Of a stretch of 64,000 bases of DNA, positions 43,047 through 52,594 are shown one piece after another; the first letter of the stretch is position 1, and every line of letters starts with the position of its first letter. The stretch is taken from assembly GCA_032717465.1 (NCBI GenBank), contig CM064663.1, positions 13,761,489-13,825,488 of the forward strand, written 5' to 3'. Both the position numbers and the translations under genes were made by a program. Origin of the DNA: Coenobita brevimanus. Its lineage: Eukaryota; Arthropoda; Malacostraca; Decapoda; Coenobitidae. The notes beneath the pieces were generated by a model, which saw nothing but the letters and a program-made list of their open reading frames with translations, made no database searches and was not told where the DNA came from.

Positions 43047-43082
43047 AGGTCGTATGTTTCTACAATTACATCTTCAACTTCA

Positions 43083-45743
43083 ATGTCTGTGGTGTGGAAA
43101 AACGTGCGCAAGATTTCTGGTAGGTTCTCGCCCCCCTCCCCTCCGGTGTTGCGCCTTCATGGAGAACTTGTGTCTGCACCAGATGCAGTAGCCTCTGCTT
43201 TTGCAGATCAGTTTTACGCTGTCTCCACAAAGGATCCTTCTCAGCCATTTGCCACCTTTCGTAGGAATCAGGAGAGGCTGGGTCTTGACTTTCGCTCTCG
43301 TGGCGGAGAGCTGTATAATTTAGATTTCAGCCTCTGTGAGCTACGTGCTGCCCTTTCAGAGTGTCGTGACACTGCTCCTGGGCCTGACGATATTCCATAC
43401 GCTATGCTGCGTCATCTTCCGACTGATTCACTTCAGTTTTTATTAGACCTTTTTAACAGGGTTTGGAGTGAGGGCTTTATTCCGAGGAGTTGGAAGTTGG
43501 GTATTGTCCTCCCCTTTCCCAAGCCTGGTAAAGACCATTCCCAAGTCTCCAACTATCGCCCTATCACTTTAACATCATGTGTGTGCAAGCTGTTCAAAAA
43601 GATGGTCAATGTCAGGCTTATGTGGTTTCTGGAGAAGGGTTGCTTTCTCTCTCCGTCGCAGAGTGGTTTCCGTAAATTATGGTGCACTTCAGACAACCTT
43701 ATCAGGATTGAGGCGTCAATCTGTGAAGCTTTTGCCTCCAAGCAACATCTTGTGGCTGTGTTTTTTGACCTTGAGAAGGCTTATGACACTGCCTGGCGCC
43801 ATGGCATCCTCCAACAACTTCATGCCTTTGGTTTACGTGGTCGCCTGCCAGTGTTGCTTGGAGACTTCTTCACTGATCGTGTATTTCGGGTCCGTGTGGG
43901 TTCTACCCTCTCTGCGCCACTGTGCCAAGAGGAAGGTGTCCCGCAGGGGATTGTCTTAAGTGTTTCCCTGTTTGCAGTGGCCATTAATGGTATCATTGAC
44001 ACTGTGCCTGCTGGGGTATCCTCATCCCTTTATGTGGATGACTTAGCTATATGGTTTTCTGGCTCCCGCATGTCTGCTATTGAGCGGCGGATGCAACTTG
44101 CCTTGGACAAGATTATTGCCTGGGCCACTTCCAAGGGTTTTCGGTTTTCCCCTTCAAAGACTGTGGCTATGCACTTCTGTAGGATGAGAGGGGTACACCC
44201 AGACCCTGATCTCCAGCTTTGTGGCAGGAGACTCCGTTGTGTGACAGAGACGAAATTCTTGGGCATGACTTTTGATTGTCGTTTGACATGGGTCTCACAC
44301 TTGGCAAATCTTAAAACATCATGTATGAAGGCTCTCAATCTATTGAGGGGTCTGTCCCATACCTCTTGGGGTGCTTATCGAAGGACACTCTTGGATTTGT
44401 TTCAGGTATTTGTAACCTCTAAGCTGTCATATGGCTGTGAGGTATATTCCTCTGCCACAGAATCAAGACTAAATACTCTAGATGCTGTCTATCACACTGG
44501 TCTTCGCCTTGCAACTGGGGCTTTTTGGTCCTCTCCAATTCCCAGCTTATTGGTGGAAGCTGGTGTGCCTCCCTTAGATCTACTGCGTCAGTCTGTTGCA
44601 GTACGGTGCTGGCTCCGGATTCGTCGCCTTCCAGACTCACTTGTCTGTGAGGGTGTGACGAAACAGTCTTGTCTTTTGTGTTATAGTAGACACCCTCGCA
44701 TGCCTCATCCATTTGGCTATAGGGTTCAGGATATAATGGAGGGGTTTGGTTTGTCGGCAGTACTTGTCAGTCCTGTTCGGATCCCGAGGGTTACACCTTG
44801 GATATTGCCCAAGGTAACTTTCTGCAGGCCTATTGCAGGTTCAAAGGATTTTGTCGCTCCTCAGTGTCTTTTAAGGTTATCTTTAGAACATTCTTCTAGT
44901 CATGGTGGTTCTGTGCCTGTGTATATCGATGGCTCTGAATCCTCATCAGGTGTTGGTTTTGGAGTAGTATTTCCCAATTTTAGCCGTGGAGGTAGTCTTC
45001 CTTTGGTTGCCTCAGTTTTTACTGCGGAGTTGTCAGCCATCATTTTAGCCTTGAAGTTGGTGTTTGCTCATCCTGACAATTATTTTACTATTTTTAGCAA
45101 CTCTCAAGGAGCGCTTTTGGTCCTGGACTTTTTTAACTCTTCCCATCCCTTAGTTTTAGCTATTTTGGAGTGGCTGTTCCTCATTCGTCGTGGGGGGAAG
45201 AGAGTGGATTTTTGCCGGGTTCCCGCACATGTTGGTGTGGTGGGCAATGAGACTGCAGATGCATTGGCCAAGGCTGCGGCTACTCAACAGCCCCCAACAA
45301 AATATCCGCTTCCTGCATCTGATCTAACACCTTACTTGCGGGACAGAATGCATGTGTGTTGGCAGAGATGCTGGGATGGTGTTGCTCATAATAAGCTGAA
45401 AGAGGTCTTCCAGAGAATGGTTGTGTCAAGGGTTCTCCCTTCCATGCCTCGGCGATTGGAGGTAGCTCTTGCTAGGCTTCGCATTGGGCACTCTCGGCTT
45501 ACACATGGGTTCTTGATGAGTGGCGAGACTCAACCGTACTGTGATGATTGCTTTGTTCCCCTTACTGTCCGTCACTTGCTGGTCGAGTGTCCAAGTTTGG
45601 GGGACCTGTGCCGGAGATTCCTCCATAGGCATACAGGGGTAGATGGTGCCTACTGTCTCTCCTCGATGCTTGGGGGAGCCCATAGCGTTTTTACTGATGT
45701 TTTTGGTTTTCTTCAGAAGGCGGGCCTCCTTCCACTTTTATAA
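43083..45743 (+). CDS. I-clade LINE ORF2: reverse transcriptase and RNase H
   Basis: An 886-codon open frame. RT: TAPGPDDIPYAMLRHLP, PGKDHSQVSNYRPITLTS, VFFDLEKAYDTAW, the PQGIVLSVSLFAVAIN region and the catalytic SLYVDDLAIW (44031-44042). RNase H: VYIDGSESSSGVGFG, FTAELSAIIL, then IFSNSQGAL, where the third acidic residue is Asn (codon 45099-45101) instead of Asp, and VPAHVGVVGNETADALAK. A C-terminal zinc-like HCC cluster follows (TQPYCDDC, VRHLLVECP). The start shown is the first Met after a TGA at 43045, so this is the downstream part of ORF2. Confidence 0.92.
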   Translation: MSVVWKNVRKISGRFSPPSPPVLRLHGELVSAPDAVASAFADQFYAVSTKDPSQPFATFRRNQERLGLDFRSRGGELYNLDFSLCELRAALSECRDTAPGPDDIPYAMLRHLPTDSLQFLLDLFNRVWSEGFIPRSWKLGIVLPFPKPGKDHSQVSNYRPITLTSCVCKLFKKMVNVRLMWFLEKGCFLSPSQSGFRKLWCTSDNLIRIEASICEAFASKQHLVAVFFDLEKAYDTAWRHGILQQLHAFGLRGRLPVLLGDFFTDRVFRVRVGSTLSAPLCQEEGVPQGIVLSVSLFAVAINGIIDTVPAGVSSSLYVDDLAIWFSGSRMSAIERRMQLALDKIIAWATSKGFRFSPSKTVAMHFCRMRGVHPDPDLQLCGRRLRCVTETKFLGMTFDCRLTWVSHLANLKTSCMKALNLLRGLSHTSWGAYRRTLLDLFQVFVTSKLSYGCEVYSSATESRLNTLDAVYHTGLRLATGAFWSSPIPSLLVEAGVPPLDLLRQSVAVRCWLRIRRLPDSLVCEGVTKQSCLLCYSRHPRMPHPFGYRVQDIMEGFGLSAVLVSPVRIPRVTPWILPKVTFCRPIAGSKDFVAPQCLLRLSLEHSSSHGGSVPVYIDGSESSSGVGFGVVFPNFSRGGSLPLVASVFTAELSAIILALKLVFAHPDNYFTIFSNSQGALLVLDFFNSSHPLVLAILEWLFLIRRGGKRVDFCRVPAHVGVVGNETADALAKAAATQQPPTKYPLPASDLTPYLRDRMHVCWQRCWDGVAHNKLKEVFQRMVVSRVLPSMPRRLEVALARLRIGHSRLTHGFLMSGETQPYCDDCFVPLTVRHLLVECPSLGDLCRRFLHRHTGVDGAYCLSSMLGGAHSVFTDVFGFLQKAGLLPLL

Positions 45744-45908
45744 GAAATTGTTTTCTCTTTTAACTATTCTTTTATTATTTTCAGTGTATTATTTCTAGAA
45801 AAAGTTATTAACTATGCACAATTTATTTGCCATGTGTTTTAGCTTGTTGTCCGGCGGCATATGACCTTAGCAGTTGCGCCGCCAGTTTCTACTGCAATCA
45901 ATCAATCA
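45744..45908 (+). other. I-clade LINE 3' UTR and CAAT tail
   Basis: 165 bases from the ORF2 stop to the tail CAATCAATCAATCAAT (45895-45910), the short-repeat tail typical of I elements. The last bases merge with the target duplication starting at 45909. Confidence 0.75.
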
Positions 45909-47345
45909 ATTATACAAATCCAAGGTTATTTTATCTTCAGGGGTTGGTTCCTCAGAGTGTATTGCTACACTGTTTAGGTCCCACAATTTGTGTACATGTT
46001 CAGTATTTTCATCCAGCAAGTCATTTATCTGAGTTGGGTCTAATTCTGCACCTATTCTAGCTACCATCAATGACTGTGTGGGGGTAACAAAGACTGAGTC
46101 TACTACCTTAGCCTCTCCTTTAACTTGTTTTGGAAAAGACAACTGACCCATAATAAGGTTACCTCCTGGACTCTTGAACAACTGTACCTTATTCCTTTTG
46201 AAAGTCCTATGTAGGAATCTTCCTCAATAATCAGAACCAATTACAATTTTTTATGGGACCCGCAGTATCTGATACCACATTCTGTTTAGCCAACTTTATC
46301 CCTGAGCTTTGTAGATGATCAGAGGTTTCCTTCAGGCCCTTTATGTATATACTTGTCTCCATATTATCAAGCACAGCTGCTGTTATACGGCATTTATATC
46401 TGCCTAATTGTATTACAGGTCTAACTAAATCAAAAGAATGAGCTTTCTTCGTTGTTAAGAATCCTGTAATGGCTAGATTTACCTTGCCAATAATAGGTAA
46501 CTTCAATTTCTTTACAATATCTGCAGAAATAAAGGTTTTCTGAGCACCCGTATCAAACAGGGTACATGCTAATAGGTTTCTATTCTCAAACAATACCTTC
46601 ACATCGGCTATGGGAACTGCAGCTGGCATAACTAATGGAACATTCCCCTTTGCAATTGTCATATTGACACTTGCAGATTTAGGAACCTCAGTTTTCATTC
46701 TAGGGGATAAAGCACTATGATGATGATCTTTTTCGCATTTAAACAAAGATCTAATTTAGTCTTACGGTCCGCGGAATTATGTTCGGAGTTCATACAGATT
46801 ATACAACATCCCAGTTCCTGAAGCTTTCCTACTCTAGAAGCATAATCAGGATACTGTTGACAAGATGCACTGGAATGTTGCTCACCACATAATGTACAAA
46901 CTTTCCTGTCTTTTACCATGGAAGGTTTTACATCCTTAATTTCACCAGCTTGTCTGCTCCTTGTTTTTAGTACTTTATCCTCAGCCTTTAAGGAGCTAAA
47001 GAAAGTACCTATCTCTTCTTTAGGCACATACTTAGTCTTCTCTGACTTAGGTTTCCCAACCAGTTGGTTAGTGAGTTTTTTCTTTATTTCAGTCTTCTAT
47101 TTGACCTTACTAGGTTTTACTGTTCCTTGCAAATGATTAGAGAGTTACATCAAGCCTTCCTCAATCTATTCACTGGAGAAATTATCCTTTTGGAACCTAC
47201 CATACGAAGCATCCTTGGTTTTTGTTACAAGCTTTAAAGACACAATTCTTGAAACACCCGATCTGATGCCTTAATATCTTCGTAAGTACCTAATGGCTTT
47301 AAGTTACAACTTACTGCAATTCTAAATTTTTGCAAGGAATCAAAA
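45909..47345 (-). pseudogene. BEL/Pao gag C-terminus, protease and RT linker
   Basis: Minus-strand frames of the same BEL element: Cys/His cluster of gag (46695-47027, CTLCGEQHSSASCQQYP and CCIICMNSEHNSADR), aspartic protease (46231-46746; LACTLFDTGAQKTFIS active site, then KLKLPIIGKVNL and TAAVLDNM), and the linker to RT (45906-46181; NTEHVHKLWDLNSVAI). The protease is of the DUF1758 type characteristic of BEL/Pao. Frameshifts separate the pieces; the RT continues at 31009. The right edge at 47345-47350 is the LINE-D insertion. Confidence 0.8.
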
Positions 47346-47788
47346 TCGTGTCTATCTATCTATATACCTAGGCTGCTTCCCCCAAGGAAAGGGAGGTAGC
47401 CGAGACAGGACGACACACTCCCCATTTACTCGTCTATTCAAACACATTCATTCACATCTTAGCCCCAAAGGGGAGAACGGACAGATCCTCACCGCACCAC
47501 ACTGCACAAGGGTCAACTGCGCAATGCAATCAGTGACATCCGCAGCAGGGCCCGACAGCAGAGCTGGTTTACCCCTGCCACATCATAACAGACTCATCCC
47601 CTTACCCGCACCTGACCTGAAATAGCTGATCAGACCAAATGTGGGAGAATATCCCCTCAGGGCTGCGTCATCACTTATTCACTCACAATTTCTCTCCACC
47701 CATTTCTGTCACCCACAGCCACTCTTCCTTGCTCAACAGACATCCTTCTCGCATCCAGCGCTCTCTTCACAATGTCCATCCATCCTAT

Positions 47789-49495
47789 TCATGGTCTTCC
47801 TCTCAGCCTTACACCTCTCACATCAGATCTAGTTATCTTTTTCACCAATCGCTCATTATCCATTCTCTCAATATGCCCAAACCATAGCAACACCCTCTGC
47901 CCAACTCTACCAGCCATCTCCCGAACAACTCCAGTTCTCCTTCGCACGTCATCATTCTGCACTCGATCCATACGCGTCACTTCACATATACTCCTCAGAC
48001 ACCTCATCTCCAATACATTCAAACTTTTCCTCTCTGCTACACCCATATTCCATGTTTCAGCCCCATACAATGCAGTCGGTACCACAACACCCTCATACAG
48101 CCTTCTCTTTACATCCATTCTAAGCAAACGACATTTAAACACTTTTTTCATTCCTCCCAGCACCTTTCCTACTTCATTTATTCTAAACTTCACTTCTGCA
48201 TCTATTCTTCCATCATCAGCAACATGTGACCCTAGATATTTATAACACTCTACCTCCTCAAGCAACTCGCCATTCAAAACTATATTCAACCCCCTACCAT
48301 CTACCAACCTCGTACACTTCATCACTTTACTCTTTTTCTCATTTACTTTCAATTTCCTCCTTTCACACACCCTTCCAAACTCCTCTACCAACTGTCTCAA
48401 TCTCTCCTCTGAATCTGCCACAAGTGCAGTATCATCTGCAAACAGCAGCTGCTTCAGATTCCAATATCCACCATCAACATTCACTACACTCAGACCTCCA
48501 CCTAAAACTCTTGCATTCACCTCCCTTACAACACCATCCATGTAAATATTAAACAACCAAGGCGACATCACACATCCCTGTCGCAGCCCCACTCTCACAG
48601 GAAACCAATCACTCACAGCATTTCCCACTCTTACACACGCTCTACTATTTACATAAAAACTTTTCACCCGTTTTAATAACCTACCATCAAGTCCATACAA
48701 TCTTAAAACAGTCCACAAAGCCTCCCTATCAATTCTATCATACGCTTTCTCTAAATCCATAAATGCCCAAAACACATCCTTGCCTTTCGCTAAATACTTT
48801 TCACACACTTGTCTCACCGCAAACACCTGATCCACGCATCCCCTCCCTCTCCTAAAGCCACACTGCTCATCACCAATCACTCCCTCTGTACCCTCTCTAA
48901 CTCTCATAATTAACACTCTACCATACACCTTACCAACAACACTCAACAGACTTATACCCCTAAAGCTAGTACATTCATACTTATCACCCTTGCCTTTATA
49001 CAACGGGACCACACAAGCACTTGCCCAGTCAACTGTCACCATACCTTTCACAAAGCACACATTCAACAATCTTACTAACCAGTCAACAATAGTCACTCCA
49101 CCACCCTTCAGGCATTCCACAGCACACCCATCCATACCTGCAGCTTTCCCTGTTTTCATCTCCTTTACTGCCTTCTGCACTTCCTCCTTCGTGATCAAAG
49201 AATCATTCAACTCTCCTAACACATTTATTCCTTGCACCCTTCCATCCGCCACAAGCTCAGCCACCCTTTCCTCCTCTACATTTAACAATCTTTCAAAATT
49301 CTCTGCCCATCTCTTCCTTACTGCATCCATCTCAATTAACATCCTTCCATCCTCTGCTTTTACTCGTTCTTTCTTCCCAGACTCTCCCTTTCGCACCCTT
49401 TTCACCTCCTTCCAAAACATTTTCTTATTCTGTTGAAAATTCTCTATCAGCTGCCTACCCCACCTCTCATCTGCTGCCACTTTAGCATCACGCAC
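47789..49495 (-). CDS. LINE-D reverse transcriptase
   Basis: A 568-codon open frame: KTGKAAGMDGCAVECLKGGG, IVPLYKGKGD-type motif (CVVPLYKGKGDKYECTSFRG), CGFRRGRGCVDQVFAVRQV, FWAFMDLEKAYDRIDR, GLRQGCVMSPWLFNIYMDG and the catalytic LLFADDTALVADS (FADD at 48431-48442, intact). After it come the thumb (KLKVNEKKSKVM, YKYLGSHVADDG) and the C-terminal HIERMDNERL motif. Reverse transcription of the LINE RNA at the nicked target. The protein's N-terminal endonuclease lies upstream in broken frames, and the C-terminal end is cut near 47789. Confidence 0.9.
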   Translation of the reverse strand: MRDAKVAADERWGRQLIENFQQNKKMFWKEVKRVRKGESGKKERVKAEDGRMLIEMDAVRKRWAENFERLLNVEEERVAELVADGRVQGINVLGELNDSLITKEEVQKAVKEMKTGKAAGMDGCAVECLKGGGVTIVDWLVRLLNVCFVKGMVTVDWASACVVPLYKGKGDKYECTSFRGISLLSVVGKVYGRVLIMRVREGTEGVIGDEQCGFRRGRGCVDQVFAVRQVCEKYLAKGKDVFWAFMDLEKAYDRIDREALWTVLRLYGLDGRLLKRVKSFYVNSRACVRVGNAVSDWFPVRVGLRQGCVMSPWLFNIYMDGVVREVNARVLGGGLSVVNVDGGYWNLKQLLFADDTALVADSEERLRQLVEEFGRVCERRKLKVNEKKSKVMKCTRLVDGRGLNIVLNGELLEEVECYKYLGSHVADDGRIDAEVKFRINEVGKVLGGMKKVFKCRLLRMDVKRRLYEGVVVPTALYGAETWNMGVAERKSLNVLEMRCLRSICEVTRMDRVQNDDVRRRTGVVREMAGRVGQRVLLWFGHIERMDNERLVKKITRSDVRGVRLRGRP

Positions 49496-50268
49496 AGCCC
49501 TTCTCGCCTTATTCTTTTATCCAACTCACTCACTTTCAAAACCTCCCTGCCACACCTAACTCTCCTAGCTCTCACCCATCTCTTACCTACTCTTAACTTT
49601 CCCTCTACCAGGTAGTGGTCAGACATACCTCCACCCTCCCCTCTCAGAACTCTCACATCCAACAATCTTCCTATTACATTCCTAGACACAACCACATAGT
49701 TCATCAAAGCTCTATCAACAACCCTTCCATCCTCCTGTCTCACCCATGTATACTTATAAATATCTTTCTTCTCAAACAGCGTATTTCCAATCACCATCTC
49801 TCATTCAACACACATCACTATCATTCGCTCCCCATTTTCATTTCTTCCAGGCACACCGTGCATACCAACTACACCTTCAACTGCTACATTTCCCACTCTA
49901 GCATTCAGATCACCCATCATTACCACATTCGCATTCGCTCCAAAGCTCTGCAGACACTCATCAACATCATTCCAGAAAGACTCCCTCTCTTCTTCATCCC
50001 TTTCACTACCAGGCCCATATGCACTCACAAACACCCACAACTCACATTCAAATTTCGCTTTCACCCACATCAGTCACGATGACACCTCCTTCCATTCAAT
50101 CACACACTGCTGTACTTCCGGACTCACTAACAAGGCCACACCTTCTCTTGCCCTTCCCCTATCAACACCTGACAATCTTCCATTCACACTTCCAAACATA
50201 GACTCACCCTTCCCTTTCATCTTCGATTCACTCAAAGCTAACACATCCAACTTTCTTCTCACAAACAT
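49447..50268 (-). pseudogene. LINE-D endonuclease, frameshifted
   Basis: Three minus-strand frames carry successive parts of an APE-type endonuclease: 50074-50268 (KLDVLALSESKMKGKGES, the catalytic Glu region), 49801-50070 (ANVVMMGDLNARVGN, the Asp/Asn motif) and 49447-49797 (YTWVRQEDGRVVDRALMNYV; GGMSDHYLVEGKL, the Asp-His motif). Shifts near 50072 and 49799 separate them, so no active protein would be made. Confidence 0.8.
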
Positions 50269-50384
50269 TCTCCCAATCTCCTCCCTTTTAGCCTCAATCG
50301 TACTACATCAACGCACATTCATAGACCCAATCTTCAGGGTACGGGGATAACTCCATCCCTCATCCCTTTCTCTGGCCTGTCTCT

Positions 50385-50566
50385 TTTTAGGAACTAAAAA
50401 ACAGAGGAAGGGGTCCCTAGTCCCCTCACCCTGCCCTTTTTAGTCGCCTTTTACGACACGCAGGGAATACGGTGGCAGTATTCTTCCTAATACAGCCTGG
50501 CCGCAGAGTAGTAGTACCACCCCATAGTGCGGCCAGATTGTGTCCCCTCCGCCACAGGGGTATGGG
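50385..50566 (-). promoter_or_regulatory. LINE-D structured 5' leader
   Basis: On the minus strand: a perfect 9 bp inverted repeat CTGGCCGCA/TGCGGCCAG (50528-50536 with 50497-50505, loop 22), a 6 bp hairpin GAATAC/GTATTC (50465-50483), then CCCTGCGTGTCGTAAAAGGC and GACTAAAAAGGGC. The last block is shared with LINE-C and, in reduced form, with the 5S-headed SINE. Self-cleaving HDV-like ribozymes are known at the 5' ends of R2 and RTE elements; a fold of that kind is possible but not shown. Confidence 0.5.
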
Positions 50567-50572
50567 AAATAA

Positions 50573-51152
50573 TTATTCTATTAGAGCCATCGGTAATTCA
50601 GTAATAGCTTGCTCCCGGTCTTCGCAGTTTTGTCTAAGGAAGGTCAAGGCCACCTCATAATTATTTTCTTCTACTGGTAATTCTTTTATCAGCTGATATG
50701 GTGTTCCTGTGACCTGTCCTAACAGATATGTAAGTTTGCTGACTTTAGGGAGATCTGTTCTATCGTGTACTAAATATCTGAACTGGTCCCAGAAGGATTT
50801 CCAGTTCTGCTTCCCATCAAACTCCAGAAGCATTATTTGTGGAAACACAGCTCAACTCTGCTGTTCCACAACTTGTGTTTCTGCGGCAGTCTCAGCTAAT
50901 TTTGACTGTAGTGTCTTTACTACAGTTAAGTATTCTTCTAATTCACCTTCAAACTGACTCAAAGAGTTCCTTATCATCAGCCTTTACTATAGCGCTTCTA
51001 AAGTTATATAATATTCTCCATACTTGTTCCATCGGTCTTTCAGGATATTTAGGAGACTATTTAATTTCTCCTTGGACAGAGGTATTTCGGTCAACGACTG
51101 TTTACAATCCTGCCTTACTACTAGTAGATCTTTGCAGTAAAGAAACAGACAT
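50573..51152 (-). pseudogene. BEL/Pao gag N-terminus
   Basis: The best frame (50573-50848) shows FDGKQNWKSFWDQFRYLVHD and KLTYLLGQVTGTPYQLI, the DUF1759-type gag core of BEL/Pao elements. Degraded frames to the right run to an ATG at 51150-51152, the likely start. The continuation is on the left of LINE-D at about 47345 (DFDSLQKFRIAVSCNLKPLG). Confidence 0.75.
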
Positions 51153-52110
51153 GTTGACTGATATCTAATTTACTAATTAACTATGAGTTTCAACAACAAA
51201 TTTACCCCAGGTTAGTAATTATCTGATTATTTAAAATTTCGAAGAGGGTAGGGATTAGGTCCTCCTTGTACAAACTATCTCACTGGGTTAACAAACGTCT
51301 GGGGTTGTATTTATCCCCCCTCTTAATTCCCAAATATTCGTTACAGCTCGGCTAACTAATCATTTAATTTTGAGGAGTGTAGGGATTAGGTCCATATTTT
51401 CAATCTGTCCCCCAGGGTTATTAAACTTCTAGGGTTGTATTTATCCCCCCACTCAATTTCCAAAACACCCATTTTCCCTGAACTCGGTATGTACGTGTTT
51501 CCACATCATATACTGCAACTGAACGTGGTAGTAAATGATGCCCAACAAAAGCAACTATAAACACACTGAGCGTTCTGGCACACATCTGTTCTCCTCACTC
51601 GGGGCACCAAGTTGTGAAAAATATTTAAAGGTTCTGGTAAACAAATCGGGGTTCCTCTCTCGTGGCACCACAATGTAAGAAATTTTTAGTATTCCTAGTA
51701 AACAACTCGTAGGTCCTTACTCGTCCCCAAAATTGTCCTTAAGTAAATTCAAACAAGTCTCATAGAGTTAGGTGAACCGTAACTTAACCTTAACTCACCT
51801 ACAGTAACTATTTCTCTTCTATCTCCTAGCTACTTCCCCCTCGAATTGGCCAATTCTTAAAGGTTCCTTAGCTAGGGAATTCGGACAGCACATGACAATG
51901 AGGCTGCTTTTCTGTAGTTGCTTTTTTGTAGTTGTTTGGGCTGTCAAGAGCACAGTGAAGTTCGACTGCTGGCTCGTTTTTCCCTCATTGGATTCGAAGG
52001 TGGCAACTATTAATTAATTACAGAACTAAATACAGGTAGATTACATCATGATATATACAGGGCGAATCTAACAATTTAATCTTAGTTTTAATCAATCTAA
52101 AGTTAAACCA
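51153..52110 (-). repeat. BEL/Pao leader and probable 5' LTR
   Basis: Non-coding. A duplicated block lies at about 51243-51330 and 51380-51470 (both with GTAGGGATTAGGTCC and GGTTGTATTTATCCCCC). The complement of 51590-51613 reads TTGGTGCCCCGAGTGAGGAG, a plausible primer-binding site, which would put an LTR at about 51614-52071 (minus-strand start TGTTAGATTCGCC). With no second LTR in the window this stays tentative. 52072-52126 is unassigned. Confidence 0.4.
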
Positions 52111-52157
52111 AATAATCCCTTTAACTACGTCTCTCTATCTATCTATTGCCAGACGCC

Positions 52158-52583
52158 TCAGTCCCGTTCGGGGTGGCCACAAACAAATCGCCTCCAAGTC
52201 GCCCTGTCCCCCGCCATTTCACTGCCCTGCTCCCAACTCACACACCCCTCTCTCATATACCTATCCACCCCATCCTTCCATCTCATCCTTGGCCTCCCCC
52301 ACCCTCTTCCCCCCTCCACCTCACTCATATACACTCTCTTCGTCAGTCTTTCACGCTCCATCCTCTCCACATGGCCAAACCACCTCAGTGTGTTCCTCAT
52401 AACGGTTCCTATCACATCCACATCCACACCACAACGCTCCTTTATATCCTCATTCGTCAGCCTGTCTCTCCATGTGACTCCACAGGCTCCTCTTAAATAA
52501 CTCATTTCCACTGCTCTCACTCTTGACTTGTGTCCTTCCAACAACGTCCAAGCTTCACTTCCATACGTTAGAGTTGGTATCAC
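52158..52583 (-). pseudogene. LINE-C ORF C-terminal domain, shifted frame
   Basis: A 141-codon frame with the C-terminal motifs of this family: TYGSEAWTLLEGHKSRVRA, VEMSYLRGACGVTWRDR and TLRWFGHVERMERERL. It is separated from the main ORF by a frameshift near 52590, so the C-terminal domain would be lost from the translated protein. Confidence 0.8.
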
Positions 52584-52594
52584 AATACTGTCAC

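Larger units (their letters stand above)
31010..45908 (+). mobile_element. I-clade LINE inserted in the BEL/Pao element
   Basis: Non-LTR element on the plus strand with a GC-rich 5' UTR (31010-31426), gag-like ORF1 (31427-33050 and 41640-41994), ORF2 with endonuclease, RT and RNase H (42029-45743) and a 3' end in a CAAT repeat (45895-45908). A target duplication ATTATACAAATC(T/C)AAG flanks it (30994-31009 and 45909-45924), with one mismatch in 16 bases, and the BEL frame resumes after it. RNase H after RT places it in the I group. It is interrupted by a LARD-like element and a young Gypsy. Confidence 0.9.
47351..50566 (-). mobile_element. LINE-D, RTE-like, inserted in BEL gag
   Basis: About 3.2 kb on the minus strand, splitting the BEL gag frame. 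3' end: tetranucleotide tail (TCTATCTATCTATATA, 47351-47366). 5' end: a structured leader (50385-50566) sharing CCCTGCGTGTCGTAAAAGGC with the LINE-C leader. One ORF, broken in the endonuclease part, with intact RT active site. Single-ORF organisation, size and short tandem tail fit the RTE clade. I could not confirm a target duplication. Confidence 0.85.
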
